A DNA stretch of 20,338 bases from Lachnospiraceae bacterium UBA7481 (GTDB lineage Bacteria; Bacillota; Clostridia; Lachnospirales; Lachnospiraceae). Where the stretch lies: positions 1 to 20,338 of the forward strand of contig DLOP01000128.1 in NCBI GenBank assembly GCA_002478505.1, read 5' to 3'. Each line of letters starts with the position of its first letter. The first letter of the stretch is position 1. Shown in pieces: positions 6,990 to 13,711 of the stretch. The notes beneath the pieces are model-generated. The model worked only from the letters and a program-made list of their open reading frames with translations, searched no databases and was not told the DNA's origin. A program made the position numbers and the translations under genes.

Positions 6990-7361
6990 CTACTTCAACC
7001 CCATGCAAAGTGGGATCAGGCAGAGCAGCAATACAATACCGATTACACCAACAATAATTCCAGGAACCATCAAACCTTCCCAAACCATAACCATGCACAT
7101 ACCGACACCAAGTACCAATGCACCAACAATACCAAGCGCCACTGCTCCTATAGCTTTACCAGTCATCTTAATTGCCGGCTTCCCTTGCATTTTGCGGCGC
7201 ACAACCAACATCACAAGCAACACTACGGCACCCACAGCGGAAACAACAATGCCCTGCGTAAATGCGTTCCATTCCGGCAGCAGACACATACACATCCCGA
7301 TTGCAAACAGAATCCCTCCAATAGTGCCAAGAATCAGAGTAATAAAATTTTCTTTCTTCAT
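6990..7361 (-). CDS. Four-TM protein built from a duplicated GMC hairpin
   Basis: The start at ATG AAG AAA is chosen for the GGAGG 8 bases upstream. The 123-residue protein is almost entirely membrane-embedded and is an internal duplication. Residues 11-53 (GGILFAIGMCMCLLPEW) and 77-119 (GALVLGVGMCMVMVWEGL) align, each giving a two-TM hairpin with a GMCM core. The second half closely matches the hairpin of the small protein at 3327-3704. No enzymatic motif is present. It begins the operon that also carries the 11-mer-repeat protein, behind a promoter with a three-fold 11-bp repeat, and so probably belongs to the regulon of the neighbouring two-component system. Confidence 0.72.
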   Translation of the reverse strand: MKKENFITLILGTIGGILFAIGMCMCLLPEWNAFTQGIVVSAVGAVVLLVMLVVRRKMQGKPAIKMTGKAIGAVALGIVGALVLGVGMCMVMVWEGLMVPGIIVGVIGIVLLLCLIPLCMGLK

Positions 7362-7407
7362 GATAAATACCTCCATTTATTTTATTGTTTTCTCATTTCA
7401 TGTCTGT

Positions 7408-7449
7408 ATCATATGACTGAAATGTTTGCGAAAGTTTTGAGAAATGTTT
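7408..7449 (-). promoter_or_regulatory. Promoter with triple 11-bp response-regulator box
   Basis: Read on the minus strand, three head-to-tail 11-mers, AAACATTTCTC, AAAACTTTCGC and AAACATTTCAG, occupy 7417-7449. They are followed by a TATGAT -10 box at 7408-7413. There is no -35 consensus; the repeats take its place. This is the classical layout of promoters activated by PhoB/OmpR-type regulators. It drives the operon at 7361-6588 and is the best candidate target of the response regulator at 5760-6431. Confidence 0.7.
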
Positions 7450-7481
7450 CTAAAATATTAAAATGTATTTTTAGATATTAA

Positions 7482-7525
7482 AAAGAAACAAGGCTTTCGG
7501 TCACACTGAATGTGCCAAAAGCCTT
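7482..7525 (-). terminator. Rho-independent terminator of the PhzF gene
   Basis: AAGGCTTT (7490-7497) pairs with AAAGCCTT (7518-7525), with further inner pairing. On the minus strand it is followed by a T-rich run (GTTTCTTTTT). It lies about 50 bases after the PhzF stop. Confidence 0.75.
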
Positions 7526-7575
7526 TAAAATTTATACCCAAACCCATACTTGGGTACATTGTATCAAACAGAATT

Positions 7576-8358
7576 TTATAATTTAGCAACTATATCAGAC
7601 ACTGCCACAAGTGTTGCTTCGCCACTAATAGCAATTCTGCCGTTTCCCAAAAGTTCACAGTGCAAATACCCTCCGCGCTTTGACGCTTGATATGCCTCAA
7701 TCGTATTTTTCCCTAAAACATTCGCCCAGTAACTGGCAATCTGACAGTGGGCAGATCCACATACAGGATCTTCCGCAATACTTAATTTAGGGGCAAAACT
7801 CCTTGAAACGCAATCTGAATTTTTCCCGGCAGATGTTACGTTCTGGACACGCCCTTCAATGCCTAAAAGAAGTTCCTGATTGGGGTTCATACTCCTTATC
7901 TGTTCTTCATTTTCAAATATGCATATAAGATCCAGTCCCATCACCGCCTTAATAGGCCGGATGCCAAATGCTTTTTCAATTTCATCTGTCACAGGGATTT
8001 CTTTCAACTCATAAGTAGGAAAATCCATTTCATACAAGTTTCCTTTTTTCCTGACCGTCAATTCCCCACTTAGAGTCTGGAACTGTACAAGTTCGCTTTC
8101 CGGTTCATAATAATTCAGAATGACAAACGAAGAAGCCAATGTTGCATGGCCGCATAATTCAACCTCCATTCCCGGTGTAAACCAGCGAAGATGATATCCT
8201 TTATCTTCCTTAACAATAAATGCTGTTTCCGAAAGATTATTTTCCATAGCCAGCTTCATCATGGATTCATCAGAGGGCCAGCTGTCCATGACACATACTG
8301 CTGCTGGATTCCCTGAGAACGGTTTATTAGTAAATGCATCAACTATATATTGTTTCAT
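7576..8358 (-). CDS. PhzF-family isomerase/epimerase-like protein
   Basis: This is a diaminopimelate-epimerase-fold enzyme of the phenazine-biosynthesis PhzF family, usually an isomerase of unknown substrate outside phenazine producers. I start at the ATG giving MKQYIVDAFT, the family's usual N-terminus; further upstream are an in-frame ATG at 8370 and a TTG at 8379. The 260-residue product shows the hallmark PFSGNPAAV segment, the catalytic Glu E44 in NLSETAF, CGHATLA (69-75) and, in the second half, DPVCGSAHC. All are at normal positions and length is normal. It is a single gene with its own terminator. No phenazine genes are nearby, so the role is not phenazine synthesis. Confidence 0.88.
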   Translation of the reverse strand: MKQYIVDAFTNKPFSGNPAAVCVMDSWPSDESMMKLAMENNLSETAFIVKEDKGYHLRWFTPGMEVELCGHATLASSFVILNYYEPESELVQFQTLSGELTVRKKGNLYEMDFPTYELKEIPVTDEIEKAFGIRPIKAVMGLDLICIFENEEQIRSMNPNQELLLGIEGRVQNVTSAGKNSDCVSRSFAPKLSIAEDPVCGSAHCQIASYWANVLGKNTIEAYQASKRGGYLHCELLGNGRIAISGEATLVAVSDIVAKL

Positions 8359-8474
8359 GCTGATAACCATACCTTTCAATTAATGTTTTTAATATATTAT
8401 AGCACAAAACAAACGGGCTCTGGCAAACTAATTATTTTTCAGATATTCTGTGACAAAGCAGAAGTAATTCAATC

Positions 8475-8650
8475 TTATTCAAATTTCCTGTCATAGAGCA
8501 GTGCAGCAATCAGAACCACGAAACAAGATCCCGCATTATGCACTAAGGCGCCTGTTGTCGGATTTAGAAGACCTAAGACAGAGCAGGCGACGGCAACAAA
8601 ATTAATACACATGGAAAGGGATATTGACAGTTCACTGGAGTTTGCCTGAT
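8475..8650 (-). pseudogene. Remnant of heavy-metal P-type ATPase C-terminus (copy A)
   Basis: The minus-strand frame ending at the TAA at 8475-8477 reads SSELSISLSMCINFVAVACS, then LGLLNPTTGALVHNAGS and AALLYDRKFE. This is the last transmembrane region of a P1B-type metal ATPase, recognised by the conserved ALVHNAGS element. Only about the last 55 residues remain. No ATPase core or start codon exists, because upstream sequence is the 3' end of the methyltransferase gene, which abuts directly. A second, different remnant of the same region lies at 10023-10139. Confidence 0.8.
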
Positions 8651-9421
8651 TTATTTTCTCGCAAGCTCCAAATCCATTGTATAATACACCGTCATGATTC
8701 CACCGTTGTCCACTATGGCTTGGGAAATCCCTTCAAATAGTTTTTCGCGGGCGACTGATTCCAACTCCATGTGATTCGGGTATGTTTTCAGCAGCGATAT
8801 ATATTCATCAGCTGTGAAATCTTTTGTCGTATGATACAGCATATGTTTTACATCAACAAAACCGTAGGCAAGCGCTTTATCAGCCAGCCCTTTTGCATCT
8901 GCATCGCCGAACTCGGCAAGATGTTTCTCTTGATACATATATTTGCGATAAAGTTCCTGTATTTCATCAGTCAACACTCTGCGCCCTTTATCGGCACCGG
9001 CATGATAGGCAAAACGGGCGAACACGCCGCCGCTTTTTAGCAGATCGTAAACTCTCCTGTAACCATATTCTTCCGGAATCCAATGAAATGCAGTAGCCGC
9101 ATATACCAAGTCAAAAGAATTGTCTGCACACATATAATCTTGCAAAGTCTGATTATATAATGAAAAATTTGTATATTTCCGCAACCTCTCTTTGGCCAAG
9201 GCTGCAAGGTTCTCTCCCGGTTCAATTCCAACAAAATGGCAATGGGTATCAAGAATTGGCATAGCCGCCTTTCCTGTTCCTATGCCGATTTCAAGCACAT
9301 GACTGTCTTGATTTACTTGTTTGTAGTTAAATATATCCTCATATATTTCTTTTACATACATTGGACGACTTTTATCATAATCCACTGCAGCATTATCAAA
9401 GGTTTTTTCAAACCTCTCCAT
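8651..9421 (-). CDS. SAM-dependent class I methyltransferase
   Basis: This 256-residue methyltransferase has a Rossmann fold. Motif I is VLEIGIGTGKA (about residues 43-53), the acidic strand-2 end is GIEPGE, and the motif IV region is FDLVYAATAFHWIPEE (about 103-118), typical of the Methyltransf_11/25 group. The substrate is unknown. AAGGAG lies 8 bases before the ATG. It follows the GNAT gene by 28 bases and is probably co-transcribed with it from the promoter at 10022. The pair sits between two unrelated-looking P-type ATPase remnants, so it may be an acquired cassette; a role in modifying a toxic small molecule is conceivable but unproven. Confidence 0.85.
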   Translation of the reverse strand: MERFEKTFDNAAVDYDKSRPMYVKEIYEDIFNYKQVNQDSHVLEIGIGTGKAAMPILDTHCHFVGIEPGENLAALAKERLRKYTNFSLYNQTLQDYMCADNSFDLVYAATAFHWIPEEYGYRRVYDLLKSGGVFARFAYHAGADKGRRVLTDEIQELYRKYMYQEKHLAEFGDADAKGLADKALAYGFVDVKHMLYHTTKDFTADEYISLLKTYPNHMELESVAREKLFEGISQAIVDNGGIMTVYYTMDLELARK

Positions 9422-9449
9422 CTTGATTTCTCCTTAAATTTAAATTTAT

Positions 9450-9938
9450 CTACGCAAAAAAGTACAATACCTCTCTTACATCTTTTCCGCCGATATTATC
9501 ATTCAAAAATACTTCCGAACAGATAAATCCGTTTTTTTCATAAAATTTTCTTGCCCTATGATTGTCCTCCAAAACCCATAAAAGAACTTTTTTATATCCG
9601 CATTGCTTTAATTCTTCAATACATCTATTAAGTAATAGCCTACCATATCCTTTTCCAATATAATCGGGCCGAAAATATATGGAAACAACTTCTCCATAAT
9701 CGTTATACTCTTCCCATCTTGATTTACAGAAGCTTGCAGTACCGATAATCCTCCCACCTTCTATCAAAACAAGGCTCTTCAGACCTGCTTTATAGATATT
9801 ATCAGCCCATTGTCCCGCCTCAATACTGTCAAGGTAATTTTGAGGAATAATGTCCTTATATGCGTATTTCCAACTACTTTCATATATTTTGCTTATTTCA
9901 AGAGGATTATCATCTTTAGTGATGTATCTAATCTCCAT
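9450..9938 (-). CDS. GNAT-family N-acetyltransferase (first)
   Basis: This 162-residue acetyltransferase transfers acetyl from acetyl-CoA to an amine. Motif A (RPDYIGKGYGRLL, residues 90-102) contains the pyrophosphate-binding Q/RxxGxG/A-like loop. The C-terminal part ARKFYEKNGF is the usual motif B element. The length is typical of the single-domain family. AGGAG lies 9 bases before the ATG. It is first in a probable two-gene operon with the methyltransferase downstream. The substrate cannot be inferred; antibiotic, peptide N-terminus or polyamine acetylation are all possible. Confidence 0.85.
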   Translation of the reverse strand: MEIRYITKDDNPLEISKIYESSWKYAYKDIIPQNYLDSIEAGQWADNIYKAGLKSLVLIEGGRIIGTASFCKSRWEEYNDYGEVVSIYFRPDYIGKGYGRLLLNRCIEELKQCGYKKVLLWVLEDNHRARKFYEKNGFICSEVFLNDNIGGKDVREVLYFFA

Positions 9939-10021
9939 TATAGTAGCTCCTGCTGTCCGAATTCATCTCATCTAATCCATTCTCAAATCCTTTGAACCAT
10001 TGGCAAAAAAATTTTTTATCC

Positions 10022-10030
10022 ATTATAACA
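10022..10030 (-). promoter_or_regulatory. Extended -10 promoter of the GNAT-methyltransferase pair
   Basis: The minus strand has TGTTATAAT (perfect extended -10) about 85 bases before the GNAT ATG. It overlaps the stop-codon end of the ATPase remnant, so the promoter probably arose at the remnant boundary. No strong -35 box is seen. Confidence 0.55.
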
Positions 10031-10139
10031 CAGAATAAATTGGGAAGGAAGAACCTGCATTATGCACCAAAGCCCCTGTTGTCGGGTTTAACACTCCTGA
10101 TACGGAACAGGCTGCGGCGATAAGATTGACAACCGGTTT
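10023..10139 (-). pseudogene. Remnant of heavy-metal P-type ATPase C-terminus (copy B)
   Basis: The minus-strand frame reads VVNLIAAACSVSGVLNPTTG followed by ALVHNAGSSF, then diverges and stops (PIYSVL, TAA at 10023-10025). It is homologous to copy A at 8475-8650 (shared NPTTGALVHNAGS) but clearly not identical at DNA level. It is therefore a second ATPase gene remnant or an old duplicate. About 38 codons remain, with no upstream ATPase sequence. Confidence 0.78.
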
Positions 10140-10143
10140 CAAG

Positions 10144-10249
10144 AATTGTACAATTTATATGTTATCATACACTTTGTTCTATATTTATTTTTGCAATATC
10201 ATGAAGCAAATCAACAACCAAAATGTTATTTTGTACGATAACTGTACAT
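10144..10249. promoter_or_regulatory. Palindromes upstream of TetR gene, putative operators
   Basis: AATTGTACAATT (10144-10155) is a perfect 12-bp palindrome. TTGTAC (10231-10236) and GTACA (10244-10248) form a second dyad spaced by seven bases. Both contain TTGTAC half-sites. Their position in front of a TetR-family gene makes them candidate autoregulatory operators. The first lies directly next to ATPase remnant B, whose lost gene may have been the original target. Confidence 0.5.
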
Positions 10250-10274
10250 TTTGCTTAAAACATACGGAGGTTTT

Positions 10275-10823
10275 ATGGACAGGAGACAGCAGAAAACAAG
10301 AAAGGCTATTTTTGATGCGTTCAGCACCTTGCTGGAAAGAAAAAATTTTAATAATATCACAGTTCAGGAAATTATAGACGAGGCAAATGTAGGAAGAAGC
10401 ACTTTTTATGCCCATTTTGAAACAAAGGAAAGTCTGCTGAAAGCAATGTGTATAGATATCTTTCAGCACGTATTTTCCGATGACTTAAGTCAGGAAAGCA
10501 GTCATGATTTTTCCCATGCCGGGCATGACTTTCATAAAGAACTCACACATATTTTATACCATTTACAGGATAACAGGAAAAATCTGAAAGGACTTCTTTC
10601 CTGTGATAGCGGGGAAATCTTTATGGAATATTTCAAAGAATATCTGGAGCAAACATTTCCCATCTATATCAAAGAATTACATTATGATGTTCCGCCTGAC
10701 TACCTGTTAAATCATTTTGTCTGCAGTTTTTCCGAAACAGTGCGTTGGTGGATTACAAAACATGAGCAATACACACCTGAGCAGATCGCGGCATTTTATG
10801 TACAATGTGTAATGATTAAATAG
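10275..10823 (+). CDS. TetR/AcrR-family regulator (first)
   Basis: This 182-residue transcription regulator has the N-terminal helix-turn-helix complete: MDRRQQKTRKAIFDAFSTLL, then FNNITVQEIIDEANVGRST, then FYAHFETKESLL, with the recognition helix at about residues 36-44. The C-terminal ligand/dimer domain resembles the TetR_C_7 type. The start is the ATG with GGAGG four bases upstream; an upstream TTG would extend the frame without a binding site. It is one of the few plus-strand genes. Its stop overlaps the 3' end of the convergent permease gene by eight bases. The target is unknown; the palindromes upstream suggest self-control. Confidence 0.85.
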   Translation: MDRRQQKTRKAIFDAFSTLLERKNFNNITVQEIIDEANVGRSTFYAHFETKESLLKAMCIDIFQHVFSDDLSQESSHDFSHAGHDFHKELTHILYHLQDNRKNLKGLLSCDSGEIFMEYFKEYLEQTFPIYIKELHYDVPPDYLLNHFVCSFSETVRWWITKHEQYTPEQIAAFYVQCVMIK

Positions 10824-11718
10824 CTAAGTTTACAACAAAACCCGTTATCAACGAAAATACCATTACAAAAGCAAGGTATAATAAAAACCGCTTAATGCCA
10901 AGTATAATTTTTACCGCACCAAGATTTGTAATTTTTGTTGCCGGTCCGGTTATCATAAATGCCGCAGCACTTCCCATGCTCATTCCATCATACAGCCATG
11001 CCTGCAAAAGCGGAATTGTGCCGCCGCCACAGGCATATAACGGAACCCCGATGGTCGCCGCCATCAATACTCCAAAACCCTCGTTATTTCCAAACAAACG
11101 GCTGACCAATTCCGCCGGAACATACCGTTGAAAAAGTGCTGATAATACAATACCAATAAAAAAGTACAGTCCGGTTGCCTTTACATTCCTGCCAACATTC
11201 TTAAGAAAACGCAGCAAAAGATTCGGATCGTTATCCCGGTTTTTCGGTTCATCAAATCCACTAAAATCAAAAAAGGATTTATGGCGATAGAAAATGCGTA
11301 CCAACACTCCCGCAAGGCTTCCACATAAAAAGCAGGAAATCAGGCGCACAGCCAGCGCTGCCTTCCCCAAGGCTGCGCTGTAAATGATGAGCTGCGGATT
11401 TAACAAAATGGAACTCATCATAAAAGCTGCAAGCCAGTCATCTTTCATCCCGCCTTTGGAAAAAGAAGCTGCAATAGGGATCGTTCCATACATACAGAGC
11501 GGGGATGCAATGCCGAGAGCGCTTGCTGCAAAAATCCCCACAATTCCCAGCTTCTTTTCCCCCATAGAACGAAAAATATTGTGAATGTAATCTTTAAAAA
11601 ATACAGAAACAACGCTTCCCAGCACCATGCCCAATATCCAATACCAGAATATCTGCTCAAACTGGATACTGAAATAATACCAGAAATAAATCATCTCACG
11701 TTTTGCTATCTCAATCAT
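10816..11718 (-). CDS. Permease of the DUF318/ArsP type
   Basis: This 300-residue membrane protein has about eight TM segments in two related halves. Each half has a characteristic loop: SPLCMYGTIPIAASFSKGG (72-90) with C75, and PLYACGGGTIPLLQAW (226-241) with C230, followed by GPATKITN (258-265). This pattern matches the DUF318/PF03773 permeases, of which ArsP exports trivalent organoarsenicals; other members have unknown substrates. The paired loop cysteines would suit thiol-reactive or metalloid cargo, but that is inference. The ATG overlaps the end of the DUF362 lipoprotein gene by eight bases, indicating coupled translation. It is the last gene of the TetR-led operon. Confidence 0.82.
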   Translation of the reverse strand: MIEIAKREMIYFWYYFSIQFEQIFWYWILGMVLGSVVSVFFKDYIHNIFRSMGEKKLGIVGIFAASALGIASPLCMYGTIPIAASFSKGGMKDDWLAAFMMSSILLNPQLIIYSAALGKAALAVRLISCFLCGSLAGVLVRIFYRHKSFFDFSGFDEPKNRDNDPNLLLRFLKNVGRNVKATGLYFFIGIVLSALFQRYVPAELVSRLFGNNEGFGVLMAATIGVPLYACGGGTIPLLQAWLYDGMSMGSAAAFMITGPATKITNLGAVKIILGIKRFLLYLAFVMVFSLITGFVVNLAI

Positions 11719-12763
11719 CTATGTTCACCAACTGGTATTCCCGGCTTCCAAGCCCGATCTTTTCTGCCTGTTCCAGTGTATGCAGTCCATTACGAGACTC
11801 AATACGGTTGATCAAGGACTGCCCGTCCTCTGCCTCATATACAAGGTCAACACATGCCTGATCTAATGCTACGGGATCAAAGGACGCCAGAATTCCAATA
11901 TCATGCATATCCGGTTCTGACGGGTTTCCGTCACAATCACAGTCTACAGACAGCCGGTTCATGACATTGATATACAGGATATTCCCGTCCAGATAATCCG
12001 CAACGGACTTTCCGGCTTCTGCCATGGATTCCAGAAAAGCATCCTGATCACCACCCCACATACTGCCGCCCGTACCGCCGCTGTGAATATGCGCTTTCCC
12101 TTTTGAAGAAGCGATTCCGATAGAAATATTTTTAATTGCGCCTCCAAAACCAGCCATCGCATGCCCTTTAAAATGGGATAAAATCACATAATAATCATAA
12201 TTGGCAAAATTTGCTCCCACATAATTTTCCGTAAGGTTATCCCCACCTATTACTTGGAGAGTCATAGAACCATTTTCGTCCATGATATCAACATTCGCAA
12301 TGGCGGTGTAACCATGGTCCTCCGCCACCTGATAATGCATTGCCGTATTGGCCCGGGAACCGCCATAAGCCGTATTGCACTCCACTATGGTCGGATTATC
12401 GAAAGACATGACAAAATCCCCAATTAAATCCGTACGCAGGTAATTGCTCCCCGGTTCACCCGTAGACAGCTTTATTGCAATGTTTCCTGAAGGAGATGCC
12501 CCTAATGCCTCATAGATCGCCATCAGTCCATCCGAACTGATGTCTGTGGTCATATAAACCACCGGTGCTCCGGTATTTTCAGGGACAGTGCTTTCCGCAC
12601 TGTCCGAAACCTGGACAACGTTATTCTCCTGTGATGATACAGACTGCCCGTTTTGCTGCGCCTGATTTCCTACATCCCGGTCCTCTCCGGTTTGCCCGCA
12701 GCCCGCCACACTAAGTACCATCATTCCAGCTACCATGAGCAACGCCAAAATCTTTCTTTTCAT
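11711..12763 (-). CDS. DUF362 lipoprotein
   Basis: This 350-residue secreted lipoprotein starts at the ATG giving MKRKILALLM, with AAGGGG at good spacing; the longer frame from 12805 has no support. The signal peptide ends in the lipobox VAGC (Cys at about 22), followed by a Gln/Asn/Ser-rich spacer to about residue 60. The rest is a DUF362 domain, recognised by SHFKGHAMAGFGGAIKNISI and by DCDCDGN...DIGILASFDPVALDQA. Unlike many DUF362 proteins there is no C-terminal 2[4Fe-4S] ferredoxin domain. DUF362 proteins are poorly characterised. Coupling to the downstream permease suggests an extracytoplasmic partner of it. Confidence 0.82.
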   Translation of the reverse strand: MKRKILALLMVAGMMVLSVAGCGQTGEDRDVGNQAQQNGQSVSSQENNVVQVSDSAESTVPENTGAPVVYMTTDISSDGLMAIYEALGASPSGNIAIKLSTGEPGSNYLRTDLIGDFVMSFDNPTIVECNTAYGGSRANTAMHYQVAEDHGYTAIANVDIMDENGSMTLQVIGGDNLTENYVGANFANYDYYVILSHFKGHAMAGFGGAIKNISIGIASSKGKAHIHSGGTGGSMWGGDQDAFLESMAEAGKSVADYLDGNILYINVMNRLSVDCDCDGNPSEPDMHDIGILASFDPVALDQACVDLVYEAEDGQSLINRIESRNGLHTLEQAEKIGLGSREYQLVNIDD

Positions 12764-12818
12764 TTTGCTTCCCCTTCTGAAACTATTGACAAATAAAAGA
12801 ATCATTTAGATGCTTCGG

Positions 12819-13577
12819 CTATTTCAGTTTACTATATTCTGCCTCTGAAACCGGCTCACACCACTTATTACTGCTTTCCTCTCCGGGAACTTCCACTGCA
12901 AGGTGGGAAAACCAGGAATCCGGTGCGGCTCCATGCCAGTGTTTTACTTCCGCAGGAATATTGATCACGCTGCCCGGTGTCATCTCCACTGCCTCTTTAC
13001 CCCATTCCTGATAATAGCCTCTGCCGCCTACACAGATCAGCATCTGTCCGCCGCCGCTCTTTGCATGATGGATGTGCCAGTTGTTCCGGCAGCCAGGCTC
13101 AAAGGTCACGTTAAAGACCGGAACCTGCTCTGTAGATACCGGTGCAAGGTAACTTTGACCTACGAAATACTGCGCGAACCCATCGTTGGGTTTTCCAATC
13201 GGGAAAAAGATCGTGTTCTGGTATCTGTCCTTTTCCGAAATTTCCGCAATCTCCTCATTCCATACTTCTTTTGCCAGACGGAACACAGCCCAACCTTTCG
13301 GCCAGCCCACATACATGGTGGCATGGGTAATGATCGCAGCAATTTCTTCCCTTGTCACCCCATGGTTCTTCGCATTCTGCAGATGGTAGGTCAGGGAAGA
13401 ATCCGTGATACCGGATGCCATCAGCGACACCACCGTGATGATACACTTCGTCTTTACGGAAAGTGCATCTTCGTTCCATACCTCCCCAAACAGCACATCA
13501 TCATTCAGATGCGCAAACATTGGTGCAAATTCTCCAAGGCTCTCCCGCCCCGCGGTCTGTACTATTTTTTCATTCAT
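12819..13577 (-). CDS. Carboxymuconolactone-decarboxylase-like plus cupin fusion
   Basis: This 252-residue protein has two domains. Residues 1-110 are a CMD/AhpD-like helical domain with C45, H65 and the YVGWPKGWAVFR segment. Residues 125-250 are a cupin barrel with metal-ligand candidates H168 and H170 (NWHIHH), Q178 and H213 (PAEVKHWHG). The CxxC pair of peroxidase-active AhpD is absent, so simple alkylhydroperoxidase activity is doubtful. Fusions like this are common beside aldo/keto reductases in anaerobes and are often annotated as quinone- or aldehyde-stress functions. GGAGG lies 9 bases before the ATG. It sits between the reductase and lipoprotein genes in the TetR operon. Confidence 0.85.
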   Translation of the reverse strand: MNEKIVQTAGRESLGEFAPMFAHLNDDVLFGEVWNEDALSVKTKCIITVVSLMASGITDSSLTYHLQNAKNHGVTREEIAAIITHATMYVGWPKGWAVFRLAKEVWNEEIAEISEKDRYQNTIFFPIGKPNDGFAQYFVGQSYLAPVSTEQVPVFNVTFEPGCRNNWHIHHAKSGGGQMLICVGGRGYYQEWGKEAVEMTPGSVINIPAEVKHWHGAAPDSWFSHLAVEVPGEESSNKWCEPVSEAEYSKLK

Positions 13578-13711
13578 GTCTCTTTTCCTCCATTTCTTTG
13601 TTATATTAGATTCATTTATAGACCCAATCCTTCAATCCAAGCCTGAAATCCGTTTCCGGCTGGACGGATGCTGATTCCGTTTCCCCTGTTTTATTTCTTA
13701 TACGAGATGGG

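Noticed and set aside
7576..8358. Phenazine biosynthesis locus suggested by the PhzF protein
   Set aside because: No other phenazine genes are present; PhzF-like proteins are widespread and usually unrelated to phenazines.
12903..13646. 247-codon plus-strand frame opposite the CMD-cupin gene
   Set aside because: It is a shadow frame in GC-richer coding DNA; its composition (many His, Phe, Arg) and lack of motifs argue against a protein.
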